Position numbers and translations under genes: made by a program | Part shown: in pieces, positions 42,015 to 55,800 of the stretch | Layout of the letters: every line of letters begins with the position of its first letter | How positions within the stretch are numbered: the stretch's first letter is position 1 | DNA from: Yersinia entomophaga | GTDB taxonomy: Bacteria > Pseudomonadota > Gammaproteobacteria > Enterobacterales > Enterobacteriaceae | NCBI RefSeq assembly: GCF_001656035.1 | Contig: NZ_CP010029.1 | Span: forward strand, 3,718,074 to 3,782,073 | Direction of reading: 5' to 3' | Length of the DNA: 64,000 nucleotides | The notes under the pieces: generated by a model | Database searches by the model: none | Told to the model about the DNA's origin: nothing | Seen by the model: only the letters and a program-made list of their open reading frames with translations

Positions 42015-43169
42015 TTAACGCGTTACTGTCCGGGCGCTGGCCGTTACGCTGAGTAACAGAACCGCTACGCACCCGAAGGCAAAGGGCAAACTACTGAGCT
42101 GTGCGATAAAACCTATCAGCGCAGGACCTGCCAGAATACCGGCGTAGCCAATGGTTGTCATTGAGGCAATGGCTAAATTCGTTGGCATAACCCGCTGATT
42201 GCCCGCAGCGGTAAACAGAATCGGTACCACGTTCGAAGCCCCCAACCCGACCAGCATAAAACCAGCCATAGTTGCCGTAGGATTATCAAAGCTGATAGCA
42301 ATAATAAAACCGGCGGCGGCAAATAGGCTACCGCCCAATAATACGGCATAGCGGCCTAGTTTATTCACGATACGATCGCCGTTCAAACGCCCCATCGTCA
42401 TAGCGATGGCAAAAATAGCGTAGCCCATGCCGGCCTGAGAAGGTTCGATACCGCGTAAGCTAGTGAGAAACAATGCGCTCCAGTCCAACATTGAACCTTC
42501 AGCCAAAAACATCACGAAACACAGGAAACCGAGAAACATCACCCAGCCTTTAGGGCGTACAAACAGCGGGCCATCGTGTGGTTCTCCGCTGCCTGCCAGC
42601 AGGTTTCTGTTCGCCATCGCCAGCAAGGCAATAATGACTATTACGGTAATCAACACCGCGACTAAAGGAGAGAGACCTAGCCACAGTAGCGCACTGACTC
42701 CGCCAGCACCGGCGATACCGCCAACGCTGAACAGGCCGTGGAATCCTGACATCATGGCGCGACCGCTGGCCTTTTCGACAATCACCGCCTGAATATTCAT
42801 TGCTACATCAATTACCCCGATAGCAGCCCCAAATAGCAGCAATGCCACGGCCATGCTGATGGGAGTATCCATCAGTACCAGCAGCGGTAAATCCAGACAC
42901 AAAAGGGCACCGGCAATCAAAATAACCCGGCGACAGCCCCATTTCGCCGTCATTACGCCGGTCAACGGCATAGCCAGCAGGGATCCAACGCCAATACACA
43001 GTAGCAGTAACCCTAATGACGCATCATTAAGAGCAATTCTGGCTTTGGCGAAGGGGACTAGCGGCGCCCAGGCGGCCATTGCCAAACCGGCAATAAAAAA
43101 GGCCAGGCGGGTAGCGATCTGTTGAGGAACGCCGGGCAGTTCGTGTTGTTGCTCTATTTGGGTGCTCAT
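42015..43169 (-). CDS. MFS transporter, YbjJ-like
   Basis: The ~384-residue protein has 12 hydrophobic segments of the major facilitator superfamily. PLVPFAKARIALNDASLGLLLLCIGVGSL and VAMNIQAVIVEKASGRAMMSGFHG are typical of the YbjJ-like branch, whose substrate is not established. The start is uncertain: the ATG at 43226 would add 19 polar residues and the ATG at 43169 fits the family better; neither has a clear ribosome-binding site. It reads towards rcsD-rcsB with only 22 bp between. Confidence 0.8.
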   Translation of the reverse strand: MSTQIEQQHELPGVPQQIATRLAFFIAGLAMAAWAPLVPFAKARIALNDASLGLLLLCIGVGSLLAMPLTGVMTAKWGCRRVILIAGALLCLDLPLLVLMDTPISMAVALLLFGAAIGVIDVAMNIQAVIVEKASGRAMMSGFHGLFSVGGIAGAGGVSALLWLGLSPLVAVLITVIVIIALLAMANRNLLAGSGEPHDGPLFVRPKGWVMFLGFLCFVMFLAEGSMLDWSALFLTSLRGIEPSQAGMGYAIFAIAMTMGRLNGDRIVNKLGRYAVLLGGSLFAAAGFIIAISFDNPTATMAGFMLVGLGASNVVPILFTAAGNQRVMPTNLAIASMTTIGYAGILAGPALIGFIAQLSSLPFAFGCVAVLLLSVTASARTVTR

Positions 43170-43867
43170 GTTGATTTTGGCTTGTCGTGAGGGTGAATAA
43201 CTAAAATTGAGACTTGTTTCTATCACAAAGCGAAATCCGGGTCGAAGATATTCACGGCTTCGGACGGATTAATCGTGGGTTAGCGTGCTGGGTTGATAAG
43301 GTCTGGGTCGTTTCATTGGGGGTAATTCAGCCTGTTATTATTTTCTCTGGATTTTTTAATGATTAAAAAAATTTAATAATATGGTTTGGCGGTGATTCTT
43401 CCAGTGATTATCTATTTTTATCATATAAAAAAATTCATACACATCGTCAGGGACAAAAAAACCATAAAACAACGATAGGTCAATTGGCGAACTGCTTGAT
43501 TAAATGTAAAGCCATTGCAATTAGTTAGTTAACTTTTTGTCACCCCGAATGACCCTTTAAGGTTCGCCCCGTCATTGATTCCCCTACTTTTTATCATGAT
43601 TAGTATTCACTCAAATAATGAAAATATTTTTGTACAAGCGTTGAAATATCTACTTATATCTAAGTATTAGCTTTTGAAGTAACTACGCAAAATTTTAACA
43701 AAATAAATGTATTTATCGTGCCTTGGTTCATTTTTACGTTGTCATCAACACCGAAAACAAGCTTAAACCCAGATTAACAAGGTTTACTTTACTCTCCTGC
43801 GTCTGACTACCCGCCCTGGGGTGGTTTTACGTGGAGGTCGCGTCCTGCTTGCTTTGTGAGGTTACCT
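43170..43867 (+). other. AT-rich region upstream of the giant adhesin
   Basis: About 700 bp without a gene separate the divergent MFS and adhesin genes. The central part (43350-43760) is strongly AT-rich, as is common for silenced accessory promoters. I could not assign a promoter or operator with confidence. Confidence 0.6.
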
Positions 43868-46800
43868 ATGGCGAACACCGCTGCCGGCTCAGTTGATATC
43901 ATTTCCCGCCTAAATGGCAAACAAATCACCCATGTTGCCAGTGGCAATCAAATTGTGGTGCTTAATGAACCCAGCGTGGTGCGTATCCATGCGGCTACGG
44001 ATAGCGTTGTTCGCTATGAGCGTCAAGGTAACGATCTGATTTTACATATGAAAGATGGTAGCACCGTACGCTATCAACACTTTTTCAAGGCAGATGCAGA
44101 AGGCCACTACAGTGAGCTGGTGTTTGATGACGGCTTGCATCAACCGGTCTATGCCGTCTTCCCTCCGACGCTGTTGGCCGCAGGGGGCGAAACCGTTGCT
44201 CTGGTGCCGGAATTTGCCGCCATCGATGGGCTATCCAGCCTGGTCTTAAGCGACGGTATTGCCTCCAATGCTGTGCTGGCTGGCGTTTTAGGCTTTCTGG
44301 CCATCGGTGCCGGGATTGGTATCGCAGCGGGTAGCAGCAGCGGTGGTGGCAGCGGCGGCGGTAATCCCAATACGCCGACTTTGACGGTAAATCCGTTGAC
44401 CGGTGACAACCGTTTGAACGCGAACGAAACCCATGCATCACAGGTATTGAGCGGCGAGACAACCTTTATTGCTGCGGGTCAGACAGTTACATTGATTTTG
44501 AACGGCGTAACCTATACCACCACCGTCGGTGCCGATGGTAAATGGAGTTTCAATCTGCCCGCTTCGGTACTAGAGGGTCTGCAAGACGGCCGCTATAGCG
44601 TGATTGTCAAAGTGACCACGCCAGGCGGACAGACGCTGGAAAAAGATTTCACGCTGGAAGTGGATACCGTTGCGCCAGCGCTCACGGTTTCACCTTTGGC
44701 TGGCGACGGTATTCTGGAAGGCGCGGAACTGACTCAGCCGCTGGTGGTGAATGGTACCGCGTCGGCTGGAGATGCAGGACAAACCGTAACCGTTGGCTTT
44801 AACGGACAGACATATACCACCACGGTAGGATCTGATGGCAGCTGGAGCGTGACAATTCCGCCTTCGGCCTTGACCGGTATCAGCGTGGGTTCTCATCCGG
44901 TCACGGTGACCGTTTCCGATGCGGCGGGCAATACTACCACGGTAACTCAACCCTTGACCGTCGCGGGCAATGCTTCGCTGACTATCGGCGATTTTGCGGT
45001 GAATAATATTCTGGATGGAGCGGAACAGCAGCTTAATCAAACCATTAGTGGCAGTACCAAAGGCATTACCACCGGGCAAACTGTAACTGTAACTTTGAAT
45101 GGTAAAACCTACACCGCAACCGTGGATACGAATGGTAATTGGAACCTGTCCGTACCCGCCGCCGATCTGGCGTTGCTGATGAATGGCACTAGCACCATTC
45201 ATGCCTCGGTTAACGATCCGGAAGGGCGTCAGGTCACCGGCAGCCATGATTTCATGGTGAATAACAACTTCAGCGCCATAGCTATCAGCCCGGTGTCCGG
45301 CGATGGCCTGATTAATGCGACCGAAGCGCAAAGCGATATGACCGTCAGCGGCAGTACCAGCAATGTTGCTGCCGGTACTCAATTGACGCTGACTTTAAAT
45401 GGCAAAACCTATACTGCGACCGTTGGCCTCAACGGCAGTTGGAGCGCGCAGATTCCGGCGGCGGATCTGGCATTGCTGGCCGATGGCAACATCACATTGA
45501 CTGTAAGCGGCACTGATGCCGCCGGTAATCCGGTCAGCGGATCGCAGCAACTGGGCATTTATATCCACGATCTGCCGTCAGCTAGCCTAACCTTGCCTTT
45601 TGGTGATGGTTCATTGAACGGCGTTGACGTGCAGGGGAATCAGACATTAAGCGGTTCGACCGGAGTCAGCGGTGCGGGGCAAACCGTGAGCGTCACCATT
45701 GGTGGCATGACTTATCCGGCAGTGGTAGCAGCGGACGGCAGCTGGTCTGTCAGCATTCCGACTTCTACCTTACAAGGTTTGGGGCAAGGCCCGCAGCCGA
45801 TCTCGGTGACGGTGAGCGATATCGCAGGTAACACCAATACCCAAGTCACGCCGGTATTGGTGGATACTTTCGCGCCGACCATAACCCTTTCCCCTATTGC
45901 TGGCGACGGAACAATTAACGCAGCCGAAGCCGCGTTACCGGTTGCCATTAGCGGTACTTCTTCTGAAGCGGGCTCGACTATTACGGTGAGTTTCAACGGC
46001 GGCAGCTATATCGGCGTGGTGCAAAACGACGGTACCTGGAGCGTGAATATTCCTGCCAGCGCCTTTGTCGGTCTGCCGGATGGCCCGGCATTGGTTAGCG
46101 TGACGGTCACTGACGTCGCAGGCAATACGACGACGGTCAATAAAACCGTCATTATGGATGCCGCTCCGGCTAATTTGCCAACGTTGGATATCCATAACTT
46201 TGCTGGCGACAACGTACTGGATGGCGCCGAGCAAAAAGTGAATCAAACCATCAGCGGGAGTACGACTCATATCGAAGCGGGTCAGGTTGTGACCATTACT
46301 TTGAATGGGAAAACCTACACCGCGACGGTGGATGGAGTGGGGAACTGGAGTACTCAGGTGCCTGCTGCCGATTTGGCGTTGCTAGCCAATGGAACAACCA
46401 CCATCAATGCTCAGGTTGGCGATGTCAGCGGTAACCTGGCGTTTAAGAGCGAAATTATTGACGTTGATAGCACCAAGGGGGGGCTGGCTATCAACACCAT
46501 CGCTGGTGATAACTTACTGAATATTCAGGAAGCGTCCGCCTCTATCAATATTACCGGTACTTCTGCCAACGTAGCCGTGGGGACGCTGTTACAGGTGACG
46601 ATCGGCGGGGTGCCTTATTTTACTACGGTTCAGGCCGGCGGCGTTTGGAGCGTAACCATCCCATCGGTTAGCCTGTTCGTGTTGCCTGATGGTAGTACTC
46701 CGGTCACCGTTTCCGGGGTCGATCTAGGGGGGAACCCGGTTTCCAGTACTCTGGACTTAGGCGTATTCATACATAATCCACCCAATATTTCGGTCGATCC

Positions 46801-49800
46801 GCTGTTTATCGATGACAGGCTGAACGCTGCAGAAGTAGCGGTCAATCAGACGATTACCGGTTCTACCGGGATTACCGGCCCTGGCCAAACCGTGGCTGTG
46901 ACTTTTGGCGGTGTCACTTATCAGGGTAATGTGGCTGTGGATGGTAGCTGGAGCATAACGCTGCCCAGTGCGGCGTTACAGGCTCTGGGGCAAGGTCTGT
47001 TGCCTTTCAGTATCATCGTTAAGGATATTGCGGGTAACGAAGGATTCTTTGCGACCAGTATTCTGGTGGATACCGTTGCGCCAACGTTAGCCGTGAACCC
47101 GGTTGCCGATGATGGCATTATCAATCTGGCGGAAGCCACTGCAACGGTAGTGATCAGCGGAACCAGTTCGGAAATTGGGGCGCAGATCAGCGCGACGCTC
47201 AACGGAAAAACCTATTTTGCAACAGTATTGTCTAACGGTACCTGGCAGTTCAGCGTGCCGCCGGCAGATCTGGTGGGGCTGGCAGAGGGCAACTATTCGC
47301 TATCTGTTATGGTAAAAGACGGCGTTGGCAACACGACAACGGTTTCACAGAATCTGACGATCGATGCCGATCCGGCCAATTTACCAACGCTGACCATCAA
47401 TCCCTTTGCGGGTAACAATATTCTGGACGGTGCCGAGCAACAGGTCACGCAAAGCATCAGCGGTGTCACCACTGGTATTGAAGCGGGTAAGAGCGTGACC
47501 GTGACTTTAAACGGTAAAAGCTATACCGCAATCGTAGCCGGTGACGGCAGTTGGAGCACGCAGGTTCCCTCCGCAGATTTGGTGTTACTGGCGAATGGCA
47601 GCGCCACTATTACTGCTAGCGTCAGCGATGCAGCCGGTAATCCGGCGGTAGGCTCGGAAACTATTACGGTAAATAACCAGTTAGCCGGGCTGAGTATCAA
47701 TCCGGTCGCTGGCGATAACCTGATTAATGTGGCTGAGGCCGCCAGTAATATTACCGTGAGTGGCGCCTCGACCAATGTCAATGTCGGGCAAATTGTCACT
47801 CTGACGCTCAATGGCAAAACCTATACCGCGACGATTGGAGCGGGCGGCGTATGGAGTGCGCAAATACCAGCGGCTGATTTGGCTCTGCTGGCTGATGGAA
47901 CAATGACCCTGACTGCCAGCGCTACCGATGCAGGGGGTAACCCGGTTTCTGGTTCAGTAGATTTGGGTATTTATATCCACAACCTGCCGGTCGTTAGCGT
48001 CGGTCCTCTGTTTGGCGATGGTGTGGTGAATATTGCCGAAGCGGCGGTAAATCAAACCATTACCGGTAGCACTGGCATTAACGGCGCGGGGCAGAAAGTA
48101 TCCATCACCGTTGGCGGCGGAACCTATACCGGAATCGTGGCGGCGGATGGTAGCTGGAGCGTCACGCTGCCAAGTGCGGCGCTGCAAGGATTGAATCAAG
48201 GCAGTCAACCGCTGATAGTGACGGTTTCCGATGCCGCCGGTAATACCAACAGCCTGAGCACGCCGATTACGGTAGATACCCAAGCTCCGTTACTGACTCT
48301 GGCACCGATCGCTGGCGACAACATTATTAACAACCCTGAAGTTCAAGGCGTAATTACGCTAAACGGGACTAGCTCAGAGCTGGGCGCTACCGTTTTTGTC
48401 ACGATCAATGGACAAACCTATACCGCGGTAGTTCAGCCGGGTGGTAACTGGAGTTTGTCATTGCCAGCGGGCGCGCTGTCTGGCCTGAGCGATGGTAACT
48501 ATGCGTTCACGGTGAAAGTGACGGACGCGGCGGGCAATCCGACCACGGTAACGCAAAATGTCGCCGTTGATGCCGATCCGGCTCATTTACCAACTCTGAG
48601 TATTCATGTTTTTGCGGGGAATAATATTGTTGATGGTGCTGAGCAGCAGGCCGCGCAAATCATCAGCGGTGTCAGTACCGGATTAGAAGCTGGACGTATC
48701 GTTACCATTACCTTGAATGGCAAAACCTATACCGCCGCGGTCGGCAGTGACGGCAACTGGAATACGCAGATTCCGGCGGCAGATTTGGCTCTGCTAAGTA
48801 ACAGCCCGTTCACCATGACCGCCAGCGCCACGGATATTAGCGGCAACCCAGCTAACGGTAGCCAAAGTATTACGGTAGATAACACCGCTAGCGGTTTGTC
48901 CATTAGCCAGCTAACCGGTGATAACCTGATTAATGTGGATGAAGCTCTGGCCGGTGTTACGGTTAATGGTACTTCCAGCAATGTGAACGTGGGTCAAAGC
49001 GTGGTTATCACGCTGAATGGCAAAATTTATACCGCGACGGTTCAGGCTAACGGTAGCTGGAGCACCACGATCCCGACCGTTGATTTAGGGTTACTGGCCG
49101 ACGGAAACATTACTTTATTCGCCACCGCTACCGATGCTGCGGGCAATTCTGTTAGCAGCAGCGCCGATCTGGGCATCTATCTACACAGCCTGCCAAACCC
49201 ACAGATCAACACGCCATTTGGTAATGGCACATTAGATGCGAGTGAGGCGGCGGTTACTCAAGCTATTACCGGTACAACCGGCGTCAGTGGGTTGGGGCAA
49301 ACGGTGACAGTGACTATCTCTGGCGTCGAGTATCAGGCGCAGGTTGGTACCAATGGTCAGTGGGCGCTCAATCTGCCGAGTAGCGTTTTACAGGGGATCG
49401 GCCAGGGGGCGCAGACCATTGATGTGACTGCTACCGATGCCGCCGGTAACTTCGCTAGCCATTCAATCCCAATTTTCGTCGATACCGTGCCGCCAACGCT
49501 GACTGTAGGCAATATTTCCACCGATAACGTTGTGAATGCGTTGGAAGCAACAGCCATTATACCGATTAGCGGCACGACGTCTGAGCTGGGCGCGACCGTT
49601 AGCGTTACCATTAACGGCATCACCTATACCGGCTTAGCCAATGGTTTAGGCGTCTGGACCGTCAATATTCCGGCCAACATCTTGAATCAATTACCGGATG
49701 GGACTTATCCGGTACGAGTTAGCGTCGCGGATGCTGCGGGCAATACTACCGTGGATACCCAGAATATTAAGCTGGTGACTCAAGGCGTGCCGGTTCCATT

Positions 49801-52800
49801 CATGAATACGCCGTTTGGCGACGGATATTTAAACGCCGCCGAAGCGGGAACCAGCCAAATTCTGACTGGCAGCACCGGCGTTTCCGGTAGTGGTCAAAGC
49901 GTCACGGTAAACGTCGGCGGTACGCCTCACTTGGTCAGCGTGGACAGCACCGGGAACTGGCAGTTGGTGCTGCAAAGCAGTGAACTTTTGGCATTGCCAA
50001 ACAGTCACGTGGCGATTGTCGTTACCGCGACCGATTCATACGGAAATAGCGTGGTGTTGAACGGATCTGCGGTGGTAGATAAATTGGCACCGACGCTGAA
50101 TATTGCCCCGATTACCGGCGATAACATAATCAACGCCGCAGAAGAACTGGCACCTTTGGCCGTCACAGGGACGACAGATGTTAGCGAAGCCGGACGTACG
50201 GTTTCCGTGGTATTGAACGGGATAACTTACACCGGTCTGGTGCTGAGTGACGGTAGCTGGAGTGTGGCGCTGAGCAATTCGGCGGTGCAGGCATTGGCCG
50301 ATGGCAACTATACCTTGACCGTTAGTGTGCAGGATCTGGCGGGTAACCAAACCTCGGTAGATCGGGTGATTACCATTGATGCTAACCCGGCTAATTTACC
50401 GACCATCACCATCGGCGCGATTTCCGGTGATAACTATATCAGTCGGGCTGAGTCAACACAGGACGTATTGATAAACGGTGTAACTGAACGCGTCGAGCAA
50501 GGTCGTCAGGTCACCGTTGTGTTAAATGGGAAAAGCTATTTCGGTACGGTGCAGCCGAACGGCAGTTGGTCGGTAACGGTACCGGCCGCAGACGCTACGC
50601 TGTTGCCGGAAGGGCCACTCACGGCGCGTGCCAACGTTAGCGATTTGGCCAATAACCCAGCCTCGGATGTTCATCAAGTCACGGTCATTGCGTCGCTGGC
50701 GGATCAGCCTTCTCTGACGGTTGGAACCGTGGCTGGCAACGATATTATTGATTTGCAGGAAAGTCACTCGCCGCTGATTATTTCAGGGACCAGCCAGCGG
50801 GTTCCGGCTAATCAAACGGTGACCGTGACGTTAAACAGTAAAACCTATACCGCGCAGGTTCAGGCCGACGGTAGCTGGCAGGTCAGCGTGCCTTCTGCCG
50901 ATGTGAAAAACTTGCCGCAGGGCAGTAATACCATTGAAGCCAGCGTGAACGATGCGGCGCAGAACCCGGCTAATGCGACTCACCCTGTTAGCGTGGATAC
51001 TCAGGCACCGCTGCTGGTGGTGGACGTGGATACCAGCATTAACGGCGTGCTGAATCTGGCGGACGCATTGCTGGGCTTGGTGGTTCACGGCACCTGTGTT
51101 GGCGATACGGGCCTACAGGTGACCGTTACCGTCGCGGGCAAACCTTATCAGGCGACGGTGCAGAATGACGGCACCTGGACTTTAACCATCCCAACGGCGG
51201 ATTTACTGCTGCTGGGTGATGGTTCGTTGGTCGGCGGAATGAATGTAAGCGTCACTGATGCCGCCGGTAATAAATCCGAACAGGTGGTAGATTTGACCGT
51301 CGCGGTGCATCAATTACCGACGCTAACCTTCGACCCGCTGTTCACCGATGGCATTCTGAATCATGCCGAAGCTGCTGTAAGCACCACTTTGACCGGTGTC
51401 AGCAGTGGGCTGGACGTGGGGACACCGGTAACCTTAACCCTTAATGGTGTAGGTTATCTGGGCAGCGTGACCTCGTTGGGCGTGTGGCAGGTGAACGTCA
51501 ATGCATCGGTACTAACCGGTTTGGCTGACGGCACGCTGCAAGTTTCGGTTTCCGCTACGGATCCGACTACCGGCAACCCGGCCAACGGTTCGGCCAGTCT
51601 GGATGTGCTAACGCATAATATTCCGAATGTCACTTTCCCAACCTTGCCGTTTGGCGACGGCCTTATCAGTAAAGCGGATTCCGATTTAACCCAGTTATTA
51701 ACCGGTCAAACCGGCGCTACCGGTGCTGGACAGACAGTTTCCGTCAATATTAACGGTGTGGACTATCTGGCTAATGTGGCATTGAATGGTACCTGGACGC
51801 TGTCAGTGCCGAGTCTGATCCTCACCGGTTTGACCGACGGTTCACACACTATTACCGTCACGGCAACCGACCGCGCGAAAAACGTGAGCGTGGAAAGTGT
51901 AGACTTCACCTCGATTATCAACAGCATGCCAGCACCGACCATCAGTTCCGTCAGTTTTGGCACCGAGCTGAATGCGACCGAGGCGCTTTCTCCAGCGCTA
52001 TTGACCGGTACTGTGGGAACCCCCGGGACTTTTGGCAATGTGCAGGGTGTCACGGTCTTTATCAACGGTTTTGGCTATACCGCCACGCTACCGAATCCGC
52101 AGGATGGCACCTGGTCTCTCAGCGTACCGTCAGCAATATTGAAGGCCTTGCCGGACGGTTCATGGCCGATTCAGGTGGTGACCACCGATGCGGCGGGTAA
52201 TACAGGTTCTGTGACTGGCTCGGTCGATGTACTGATTCACGGTCTGCCAAATCCGACCTTCAATCTTCCGTTTGGCGATGGCATTTTGACGTACGCGGAA
52301 GGCGCACTGACGCAAAATCTGACCGGTACCACCGGCGCGCTCGGGGCGGGGCAAACGGTGACCGTCGTCATTGACTCACTGGCGGGGTTAACCTTTAGCG
52401 TTACTGCGAATGCGGACGGCACCTGGTCGCTGCCTCTGAGTTCCAGTGTGTTGCAGTCTCTGGCTGGTGGAAACCATACCCTTAGCGTCACCGTCACCGA
52501 CCGGGCGGGCAATGAAGCCACTATCACGCCGCCGCCGTTTTTATCGCAGCAGCAATTGCCTTTGCCAACCATCGATACTCTGTCGTTTGGCACCAGCCTG
52601 AACGCATCGGAAGCCGCTGGTCTGATTATTATTCGCGGGACTACCGGATTGAGCGGTTTGGGCCAGAACGTTTCTCTGAAAATTGATATTGCTGGTGTAA
52701 GTTACCCCGGCATTGTTGATTCAGTCGGCGGCTGGTCGGTGAACATTCCTGCCGGTGCGTTAGGTGGTTTACTCAACGGTTCCCATTCTGTCAATGTCAC

Positions 52801-55800
52801 CGCGACCGATTCGGTGGGCAATAGCGGCAGCATCAGCACGCCGTTCGATAGTTATGTTGTGTTACCTGTTCCAACGATCAATACGCCAATCTTTGGCGAC
52901 TATCTGAGCGCCAACGAATCGAACGCTGGAGTCACCTTTACCGGAAACTCCGGCACTTTAGGTGCGGGTCAAAGCGTGAAGTTTTACATCAATGGCTCAG
53001 AATATACGGCGACCGTTAACCCATTAACCGGATTCTGGACTGCGCCTGTTAGTTCTCCTGACTTAAAACTGTTGGTGGATGGCGTACAAACCATGAACGT
53101 AGTGGTGACGGACGCTGGCGGTAACGTTGTGAATACGACCCAAGAATTCACCTCCGTTATTCATAATTTGCCGACCATCACCGTTGGAGCTTACAGCTTC
53201 GGTAGCGAGCTGGACTTTAGCGAGAGTCATACTAATCAGACAATTAGCGGAACGACCACCCACATCGGTATTGGTCAGCAAATTACCGTGAATGTCGGCA
53301 GTCTGGGGCCGCTAACGGCTACCGTTGGTGTGGGCGGAATCTGGTCACTGACGTTAACGCCGGTTCAAATGACGGCGGCAAGCTTGGGCGCCAGCCCGGT
53401 ACATGTTTCTACATCTTATACGGATATGGCCGGTAATCCGTCCACGGGCACCGATCTGCCAGACTTTACCCTGAGCCTGACGCCGCCGGCGGTTAACCTA
53501 ACGATCAACGCGGTTGCTGGCGATAACGTCATTAACGTTGCGGATAATTTACAGGGTTTACCTACTGACCTTATTACCATTAGCGGCACCGTTACTGGTG
53601 CGAACCCCTTATTACAAACCGTTACGGTATTGATTAACGGCGTGCCGGTTTCCGTATCGTTACCGATTACCAGTAATACCTGGACCACTCAGGTATTGGC
53701 CTCGCTGTTTGCCAACAACGCGACAACCACCGTTGAAGCAACGCTGGTGGGCATTGGCAGCCCGGCTTCGGCCACGGTATCCGTTATCCGTGATACCACG
53801 GCTCCAACGCTGACGCTGGCTGATTTTGCGGGTGACAACATATTGACCATCGACGAATCTCAAAGCAGCAAGACAATCAGTGGCACCGCCTCACTGGATG
53901 TGGTTGGGCAGGTGGTTACCGTCACGCTGGGAGCCAAAACCTACTTTGCAGAGGTATTGGCGGGTGGCACTTGGAGCGTGACGGTGTCGCCTACCGATCT
54001 ACAAGCGCTGGCGCAGGGGAACGTCACTCTGTCAGCCTCGGTGAAAGACAGTGTGGGTAACGTGGGTGGCGCGAGTGAAACCATTGTGGTTGATACCGTA
54101 GCGCCGCTTATTTTGCTGGATGTCGGTACTAATCTGTTGAATAACCTCGGCGGATTGTTATCAGGTACGGCGACCGGTGCGGAAGGTAAAACTTTGACCA
54201 TTACGCTGGGGAGCAATCCGGCAAACGTGATCAACGTAGTGGTGGGATCCGATGGTAAATGGACGGCCAATATCGATCCCTCCAATCTGGTTGGTCTGAT
54301 TAACGGTCCGCTGGTGGCGGATATTACCGTGACCGATGGCGTAGGTAATACCGCAGATACCCATGTGACTCTTAGCGTGGCGCTCAACAATACGCTGGCG
54401 CTGGTGGTTGACCCGCTGTTTAACGGTGGCTACCTGAACGCCGCCGGAACTTTGGTTTCGCAGGTTATTTCCGGCGTTGCCACCGGAGCCGGTTTAGGGG
54501 CCAAGGTGAATCTAACCCTCGGCGGTGTGTCGCTGGAAGCAACGGTGGGTAGCAATGGTAAATGGAGTCTGACGATTCCGAGTGCCCAGTTAGGTAACCT
54601 CAGCGACGGTTTGGTTCACTTGGATCTGGTGCTGACCGATGCTAACGGTAACATCACCAATAAAGTGGTGGATCTGAACGTACTGAGTCACTTGCTGCCG
54701 AGCTTTGGAACCACCAGTCAGGTGTTTGGCCCCGATGGCATTCTGAGCGCGGCGGAAGCCTTAACCACTCAGACGCTGAGCGGTGTAATTAACAACGTTG
54801 CGCCGGGGGCGTTAGTCACGGTAACCGTAGGCAGTGCCTTGCTGTACACCACGGTCGGCGCTGGCGGTGCCTGGAGCATCAATCTATTACCAGCGTTGCT
54901 GGGTGGATTACAGGATGGTTCGTTGCAAATTGGCGTTTCGGTGAAAGATGTGGCCGGGAATATTGTTAATTCGGCGCTAAATCTGAATGTTTTAACTCAC
55001 AACCTGCCAAGCATTACCCTGAACCCGATCTTTGGCGATGGAATCCTGAATCTGGCGGATGTATCGCTGGGGCAGGTCATCAGCGGTGTGACCAAGAATC
55101 TACCGGCTGGATCGACCGTCAATATTCTGTTTGGCAGTACGCCACTTAGTGCCATCGTTGGGGCGGACGGTACCTTCTCCGTACCGGTTCCGGCGGGCTT
55201 GCTAAGTGCGCTGACCAACGGCACGGTGAATGTGACCGCTAACGCCAGCGATGCGGCGGGCAACCCGACATCGTCAACCGGTGTGCTGAATGTCAGCGTC
55301 ACCTTACCGCAAATTACCTTGCCAGCACTGTTTGGTGATGGATCCCTGAGTTTGGCGGATACCGCAGTGGCTCAGTTGATATCCGGTACGGTGAGCGGTG
55401 TAGCCGCCGGAACTCAGGTTAAAGTGAGCCTAGGGGGGAAAGATTTCTTCGGCGTTACCGCAGCCAACGGCAGCTTCAACATTACTTTGCAACCGGCCGA
55501 TCTGAAAGCGCTGGCGGACGGTAATCTGTCTGCCATTGTCTCGGTGACCGATGCGGCAGGCAACACCGGCACCGCCAACGGCGCGCTGAATGTCATTATC
55601 AACAACGTACCGAAACTGATACTCAACCCAATCTTCGGCGATGGTCTGCTCAGTCTGGCCGATTCCTTACTGCCGCAGATTATTAGCGGGCAGGTGGTCA
55701 ACGGTGTGGTTGGCTCGCAGGTTCAGGTGACGGTGGGAGCCACGACGCTGTATGCAACGGTCGGAGCCGGTGGAATTTGGAGCCTGCCTGTGCTGCCAGG

